The notes under the pieces were generated by a model. It saw only the letters and a list, made by a program, of their open reading frames with translations. It had not been told where the DNA came from and ran no database searches. DNA of 18,828 nt from Gemmatimonadaceae bacterium (GTDB lineage: Bacteria; Gemmatimonadota; Gemmatimonadetes; Gemmatimonadales; Gemmatimonadaceae), in contig JACDDZ010000007.1 in the NCBI GenBank assembly GCA_013816695.1, forward strand, positions 1 to 18,828. The letters run 5' to 3'. This document shows positions 14,712 through 18,828 of the stretch, one piece after another (within the stretch, counting starts at the first letter, position 1; every line of letters begins with the position of its first letter). The position numbers were made by a program, and so were the translations under genes.

Positions 14712-16342
14712 GCACGGCCGAAAGGATCCGCGCCGAACTTCTCAAGGCGGCGCGAGAGCTTGGTGCGCCCGAGGACACGGCGGCTGTCGTCGAGCGGCCA
14801 CGCGATAACTCGCACGGCGACTGGACTTCGAATGTCGCCATGACGCTTGCGCGTCCTCTCAAGAAGAAACCTGCCGACATTGCTACTGCGTTGAAAGACA
14901 CGCTGGATCTCGATGCTGCCGGAGTGGAAGCCGTCGAGATCGCCGGCCCGGGATTCATGAACTTCCGGTTAAACAAGGGCGTCGTGGCGCGCGAGCTTGT
15001 GCAGATTGTCAATCGAAATACAGACTTCGGCCGCAATGCCGAGGGCAATGGCGAGCCGGTAAATGTTGAGTTCGTCTCAGCGAACCCGACTGGACCACTC
15101 CATGTCGGTCACGGACGCCAGGCCGCACTCGGTGATGCGGTTTCCACACTTCTGGAATGGTCGGGCTGGAAGGTTACGCGCGAGTTCTATTACAACGACG
15201 CCGGTGTACAGATCGAGAATCTTGCGAAGAGCGTTATCGCCCGGATCGACGAGTTGCGTGGAGGCTCATCTACGCTGCCTGAGGGTGGATACCACGGCGA
15301 ATACATCCGTGAAATCGCCGAGCGGTTCATCGCTGAAAACGCGGGTGCGCCGGACTTCGACGCGGTACGTGCATTTGCAGTGCAGGAACTCCGCAAGGAA
15401 CAGGATCTCGACCTTCAGGCTTTCGGCGTGAAGTTCGACGAGTATTTCCTGGAGTCTTCGCTGTACACAGCTGGCAAAGTCACAGAAACGGTGGAAAAAC
15501 TGAATGCTGCCGGAATGACGTACGAGTCAGAAGGCGCACTCTGGCTCAAGACGACTGAATTCGGTGACGACAAGGATCGCGTCATGCGCAAGCGTGACGG
15601 AACATTCACCTATTTCCTTCCCGACGTCGCGTATCACGTTACCAAGTGGCAGCGCGGATACCACCGCGCCATTGACATTCAGGGAGCCGATCACCACAGC
15701 ACCGCTACGCGCGTTCGCGCCGGACTGCAGGCGCTAGGCATGGAAATACCTGCGGAGTATCCAGAGTATGTCCTGCACCAGATGGTGACGGTCATGAAGG
15801 GCGGTGAAGAGGTGAAGATCTCCAAGCGCGCCGGAAGCTACGTAACGGTGCGCGACCTGATCAACGAAGTCGGCCGTGATGCCGTGCGGTACTTCTTCAT
15901 CATGCGAAAGAGCGATTCTCAGCTCGAGTTCGACATCGATCTGGCTCTTTCCCAGTCCGAAGAGAATCCGGTTTACTACGTCCAGATGGCGCACGCCCGG
16001 ATGTGTGGCATTTTCCGCGTCGGCGAGATAGACCGACACTCTTTCGGACTGAACGGGATCGACCTTTCGGTTCTTGTCGAGGACGAGGAGCAGGACCTGA
16101 TCAAGGCACTCACCGATTTCCCGTCTGTCATTCTAGGAGCGGCACAGGCTCTCGAGCCGCATCGCCTCGCGGGATATCTTCTGGAGACTGCGCGGTTAGC
16201 GCACCTCTGGTATCACAAGCACCATGTACTCGGTCAGCCGGAAAGCATAACGCGAGCACGGCTGACGCTTGCACGCGGCGCCCAGGTTGTACTTGCTAAT
16301 GGCTTGAGCATTCTCGGTATTTCAGCGCCGGAGCGGATGTGA
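14708..16342 (+). CDS. argS: Arginyl-tRNA synthetase
   Basis: Class I aminoacyl-tRNA synthetase charging tRNA(Arg). The 544-aa length is normal. The N-terminal Add-1 domain has RPRDNSHGDWTSNVAM. The catalytic domain shows EFVSANPTGPLHVGHGR, containing the HIGH-type motif HVGH (132-135). The KMSKS-type loop is KISKR (370-374). YYNDAGVQIENLA and DVAYHVTKWQRGYHRAIDIQGADHH (shown as landmarks, in part FLPDVAYH) are typical. The C-terminal helical anticodon-binding domain follows VYYVQMAHAR. The frame is open upstream through the FmdB-like gene, but the ATG at 14708 begins the conserved MSTAERIRAELLKAA and overlaps the preceding stop as ATGA. PfkB and purM genes follow closely. Confidence 0.96.
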   Translation: MSTAERIRAELLKAARELGAPEDTAAVVERPRDNSHGDWTSNVAMTLARPLKKKPADIATALKDTLDLDAAGVEAVEIAGPGFMNFRLNKGVVARELVQIVNRNTDFGRNAEGNGEPVNVEFVSANPTGPLHVGHGRQAALGDAVSTLLEWSGWKVTREFYYNDAGVQIENLAKSVIARIDELRGGSSTLPEGGYHGEYIREIAERFIAENAGAPDFDAVRAFAVQELRKEQDLDLQAFGVKFDEYFLESSLYTAGKVTETVEKLNAAGMTYESEGALWLKTTEFGDDKDRVMRKRDGTFTYFLPDVAYHVTKWQRGYHRAIDIQGADHHSTATRVRAGLQALGMEIPAEYPEYVLHQMVTVMKGGEEVKISKRAGSYVTVRDLINEVGRDAVRYFFIMRKSDSQLEFDIDLALSQSEENPVYYVQMAHARMCGIFRVGEIDRHSFGLNGIDLSVLVEDEEQDLIKALTDFPSVILGAAQALEPHRLAGYLLETARLAHLWYHKHHVLGQPESITRARLTLARGAQVVLANGLSILGISAPERM

Positions 16343-16376
16343 GCTTCGGATTCCCCTTTCCTTCAATTGCAATCGT

Positions 16377-17294
16377 ATGAGCGTTCTTGTGGTAGGATCA
16401 GTCGCCCTCGACTCTGTTGAGACTCCCTTTGGCAAAGCCGACGATGTGCTTGGCGGATCTGGAACTTTTTTCTCCGCTTCTGCCAGTCACTTCACGCCGG
16501 TGCAGCTAGTGGGCATTGTCGGCTCGGATTACCCAGTCGACAAACTCGAGCCTCTCGCAAAGCGCGGCGTAGACCTGGCCGGTCTGGAGAGGGCTGAAGG
16601 GAAGTCCTTCCGGTGGCGTGGTCGCTATCGACACGACCTCAATTCCGCCGAGACTCTCGAAACGCATCTAGGCGTCTTCTCGAACTTCATGCCCAAGATT
16701 CCGGAGCAGTTCCGCTCCGCACCGTTCGTGTTTCTCGGGAATATCGATCCGCGCCTTCAACTGGACGTCCTCCGTCAGGTCAATCGTCCAAAACTTGTTG
16801 CGTGCGATACAATGAACTTCTGGATCGAAAGCCGCAGGCCCGAGCTCGTGGAGCTGCTCAAGCAAGTGGACATCGTGACGCTCAATGACGGTGAAGCGCG
16901 ACAGCTTACCGAAAAGGCGAACCTCGTGAAGGCCGCGAAGTGGATCATGGACCTCGGTCCCAAGCACGTCATCATCAAGAAGGGAGAGCATGGAGCATTC
17001 CTGTTTTCGGGCAAGTCGATTTTCTTTGCGCCCGCATTCCCACTTGAGTCAGTATTCGATCCAACCGGTGCCGGTGATTCCTTCGCGGGCGGATTCATTG
17101 GGTACCTCGCGCGCACTGCTGATCTTTCCGAGGAGAACATGCGGCGCGCCGTCATCTATGGATGCGCCATGGGCTCATTCGCTGTGGAGAAGTTTTCCAT
17201 CGAGCGTCTGATGGAAATCACCCGCGAAGATATCAACGCACGGGTGAGGGAACTACGCACGCTGGTGTCATTCGAGGAGGAGCTTCCGGCGTGA
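16377..17294 (+). CDS. PfkB/ribokinase-family sugar or nucleoside kinase
   Basis: ATP-dependent kinase of the ribokinase fold, 305 aa. The C-terminal PfkB signature DPTGAGDSFAGGF (228-240) gives the anion hole GAGD and the catalytic base Asp234. TLNDGEARQL (168-177) matches the N-x-x-E-type magnesium motif region, and VLGGSGTFFSASASHF (24-39) matches the N-terminal glycine-rich substrate region. The substrate cannot be fixed from sequence: ribose, another sugar or a nucleoside are all possible. Its place before purM, with a four-base overlap (GTGA, 17291-17294), and in a run with argS hints at nucleotide or pentose metabolism, but this is only context. The start at 16377 lies 34 bases after argS and lacks an evident Shine-Dalgarno. 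Confidence 0.85.
   Translation: MSVLVVGSVALDSVETPFGKADDVLGGSGTFFSASASHFTPVQLVGIVGSDYPVDKLEPLAKRGVDLAGLERAEGKSFRWRGRYRHDLNSAETLETHLGVFSNFMPKIPEQFRSAPFVFLGNIDPRLQLDVLRQVNRPKLVACDTMNFWIESRRPELVELLKQVDIVTLNDGEARQLTEKANLVKAAKWIMDLGPKHVIIKKGEHGAFLFSGKSIFFAPAFPLESVFDPTGAGDSFAGGFIGYLARTADLSEENMRRAVIYGCAMGSFAVEKFSIERLMEITREDINARVRELRTLVSFEEELPA
17274..17281 (+). promoter_or_regulatory. Strong Shine-Dalgarno for purM
   Basis: GAGGAGGA inside the kinase 3' end lies 9 bases before the GTG at 17291. It confirms that start over the in-frame ATG at 17162, and is one of only two clear Shine-Dalgarno sites in the window. Confidence 0.65.
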
Positions 17295-18316
17295 GCGATC
17301 CGCTCCGGTATCGGAGCGCAGGTGTCGACATCGATGCGTCGGATTCCGCCAAGGACCGGATCAAGGCCGTTGTCGAGTCGACGTTCACTCGCGGAGTAGT
17401 CGGAGCGTTCGGTGGATTTGGCGGGATGTTCAAGGTTCCGGGGGACATCCCGAATCCGATCCTGGTTTCCAGCGCCGATGGTGTCGGCACAAAGATCAAG
17501 GTTGCAATCGAGGCCGGGCGCCACGATACAATCGGCCACGATCTGGTCAACCATTGTACCAATGACATCCTGGCCCAGGGTGCATCCCCGCTTTTTTTTC
17601 TCGACTATGTCGCGTTTGGAAAACTGGATCCCATTGTAGTGGAGCAAGTGGTGCGGGGCGTTGCCAGGGGATGTCACGAGAATGAGTGCGCGCTCATCGG
17701 CGGCGAGACGGCAGAAATGCCGGGACTCTACACTCCGCCTGATTACGACCTCGCCGGTTTCGTGGTTGGATGTGTTTCTGAGGACAATGTCCTGGGATCG
17801 CACCGGGTCATGGCTGGCGATGTATTGATCGGATTGGAGAGCTCGGGCCTGCACACCAACGGATATTCGCTGGCGCGAAAGATCGTGGCCGAGCGTCTCA
17901 AACTCGGTGCGGATTCGCCCTTTCCCGACACGGATGGTTCCGTTTCAGATGTGCTTCTGACCATCCACAGGTCCTACCTCGGCGCCATCCGACCCGTGGT
18001 GAAACAAGTACACGCCATCGCACATATCACAGGCGGAGGACTGCCGGGAAACATGAACAGAATGTTACCTGCTGGTCTGGACTGCGTCGTGGATATGGCG
18101 AGTTGGGAAATTCCTTCCGTGTTCCGGGTACTTGAGGAAGCGGGCGGAGTGCCGCGGGACGAAATGTTCCGGGCGTTCAACATGGGCGTCGGCATGGTTG
18201 TAGCCACTGAAAAAGCTCAGGTTGGCGCTATCCTCACCGCGGCGGCGCGCGCAAATGTGCGTGGCTGGGTGCTTGGCGAAGTGCGTCCCGGCGCCGGAAA
18301 CGTAATCCTTACCTGA
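17291..18316 (+). CDS. purM: Phosphoribosylformylglycinamidine cyclo-ligase (AIR synthase)
   Basis: Fifth step of de novo purine synthesis: ATP-dependent ring closure of FGAM to aminoimidazole ribotide. The 341-aa length is typical. The start YRSAGVDIDASDSAKDRIK is the usual PurM N-terminus. GGFGGMF, SSADGVGTKIKVA, GHDLVNHCTNDILAQGA, FFLDYVAFGKL and GGETAEMPGLY are family blocks. Later, GLHTNGYSLARKI and AHITGGGLPGNMNRMLP complete the domain, with FNMGVGMV near the end. The GTG start has a good Shine-Dalgarno and overlaps the kinase stop. An upstream ATG in the same frame at 17162 would add 43 residues lying within the kinase gene and is not credible. Confidence 0.96.
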   Translation: MSDPLRYRSAGVDIDASDSAKDRIKAVVESTFTRGVVGAFGGFGGMFKVPGDIPNPILVSSADGVGTKIKVAIEAGRHDTIGHDLVNHCTNDILAQGASPLFFLDYVAFGKLDPIVVEQVVRGVARGCHENECALIGGETAEMPGLYTPPDYDLAGFVVGCVSEDNVLGSHRVMAGDVLIGLESSGLHTNGYSLARKIVAERLKLGADSPFPDTDGSVSDVLLTIHRSYLGAIRPVVKQVHAIAHITGGGLPGNMNRMLPAGLDCVVDMASWEIPSVFRVLEEAGGVPRDEMFRAFNMGVGMVVATEKAQVGAILTAAARANVRGWVLGEVRPGAGNVILT

Positions 18317-18318
18317 GG
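18315..18318 (+). promoter_or_regulatory. Shine-Dalgarno for the last gene
   Basis: GAGG, overlapping the purM stop, stands 7 bases before the ATG at 18326 and supports that start and read-through from purM. Confidence 0.5.
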
Positions 18319-18325
18319 TTTGAAA

Positions 18326-18828
18326 ATGAAGAACAAATTGTTTGCTGGACTGACACTTATCATGGCTTCAGCTGCATCGATTGCGAGCGCGCAGGGTGTG
18401 AACTCGCAGTGCCCGACGGGATCGACAGGTATAGGCGGTATCCCGGACCAGAAGCGCGCGGCACAGGACGCCTGCCAGAAGTCGATCGATGTCTTCCAGT
18501 ACATGGCACCGCAGCTGGGCGTGCTGGTCGCCGGCGGCAACGCCACACTCGGACAGGGCGGAACCCTCGGCGGGCTTGGGCGGGTTTCGGCTGGAATGCG
18601 CGTGAATGCGCTGCAGGGAAGCCTGCCCAATATCGATGAAATTGTTCCGAGCGTGAATGGCGCTGTCGCAAGCACCTACTCGACAGACGACCAATTCCTC
18701 CCGCTGCCGACGGCAGATGTGGCAATCGGATTGTTCAAGGGAATTCCAATGGGCGTCACGAATGTCGGCGGCGTGGACCTCCTGGTGAGCGCAGCGTATC
18801 TCCCCGAGTACTCCGGCGATTTTATCGA
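18326..18828 (+). CDS. Exported protein of unknown function (3' end outside window)
   Basis: The frame is open from the ATG at 18326 to the window edge, giving 167 residues of a longer protein. It begins MKNKLFAGLTLIMASAASIASAQ, a clear signal peptide with cleavage likely after Ala22. Cys29 and Cys50 in the mature N-terminus could form a disulphide. A Gly-rich, beta-prone stretch follows (LVAGGNATLGQGGTLGGLG, then RVSAGMRVNALQG). Together with LPLPTADVAIGLFKG and VGGVDLLVSAAYLP it looks like the start of an outer-membrane beta-barrel. I do not recognise a family. It lies 9 bases after purM and has a usable Shine-Dalgarno, so it may be co-transcribed, though an envelope protein at the end of a housekeeping run is functionally unexplained. 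Confidence 0.75.
   Translation, partial: MKNKLFAGLTLIMASAASIASAQGVNSQCPTGSTGIGGIPDQKRAAQDACQKSIDVFQYMAPQLGVLVAGGNATLGQGGTLGGLGRVSAGMRVNALQGSLPNIDEIVPSVNGAVASTYSTDDQFLPLPTADVAIGLFKGIPMGVTNVGGVDLLVSAAYLPEYSGDFI

Noticed and set aside
14521..15048. Minus-strand reading frame across the fmdB-like/argS junction
   Set aside because: It arises from the Ala/Pro-rich low-complexity DNA and the conserved argS start, and has no domain.
1..18828. Defence island, prophage, insertion sequence, CRISPR array or tRNA/rRNA
   Set aside because: No transposase, integrase, nuclease or phage-like product, no regularly spaced repeats and no RNA-gene sequence was seen; the content is core metabolism with a few envelope genes.

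Overview
The window is an ordinary but densely packed stretch of a bacterial chromosome, moderately G+C-rich, with almost every base coding. The organism is diderm: there is a lipoprotein, a predicted outer-membrane protein and another signal-peptide-bearing exported protein. The gene set, the style of the uncharacterised exported proteins and the MPTYEFRCPDGH-type FmdB protein suggest Gemmatimonadota. That placement is inference from recognition, not from a search. I see no mobile element, prophage, CRISPR array, rRNA or tRNA.

Layout. (1) Positions 1-1494: the 3' end of asnS runs rightward and meets mazG, which runs leftward. (2) A 62-base gap (1495-1556) holds what look like interlocked divergent promoters with an inverted repeat. 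(3) Positions 1557-9163: a rightward run of alr, deoB, cdd, a lipoprotein gene, an outer-membrane protein gene, a one-piece receiver/histidine kinase gene and miaB. The first four junctions overlap by 1-4 bases, and a strong intrinsic terminator lies at 9199-9228. (4) Positions 9243-14275: comEC, a small HExxH metallopeptidase-like gene overlapping the comEC 3' end by 130 bases, fbp, and a methylmalonyl-CoA mutase catalytic subunit. (5) A 79-base gap (14276-14354) with repeats in a possible promoter. (6) Positions 14355-18828: an FmdB-like zinc-ribbon gene, argS, a PfkB-family kinase gene, purM, and the 5' part of an exported-protein gene that runs off the end.

How the genes work together. 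Most are housekeeping: Asn and Arg tRNA charging (asnS, argS), tRNA modification (miaB), peptidoglycan precursor supply (alr), nucleoside salvage (deoB, cdd), purine synthesis (purM), NTP sanitation (mazG), gluconeogenesis (fbp) and propionyl-CoA/succinyl-CoA carbon flow (mutase). Embedded among them are an envelope pair (lipoprotein plus outer-membrane protein), a soluble sensor-regulator kinase and a DNA-uptake channel gene (comEC).

I did not find a clear undescribed system such as a defence island or novel biosynthetic cluster. The points most worth a second look are the lipoprotein/outer-membrane pair beside the kinase, the comEC overlap with the HExxH gene, the interlocked promoters at 1504-1557, the repeats at 14282-14309, the mutase subunit lacking a B12 domain, and unusual details in the receiver domain, ComEC and FmdB proteins.
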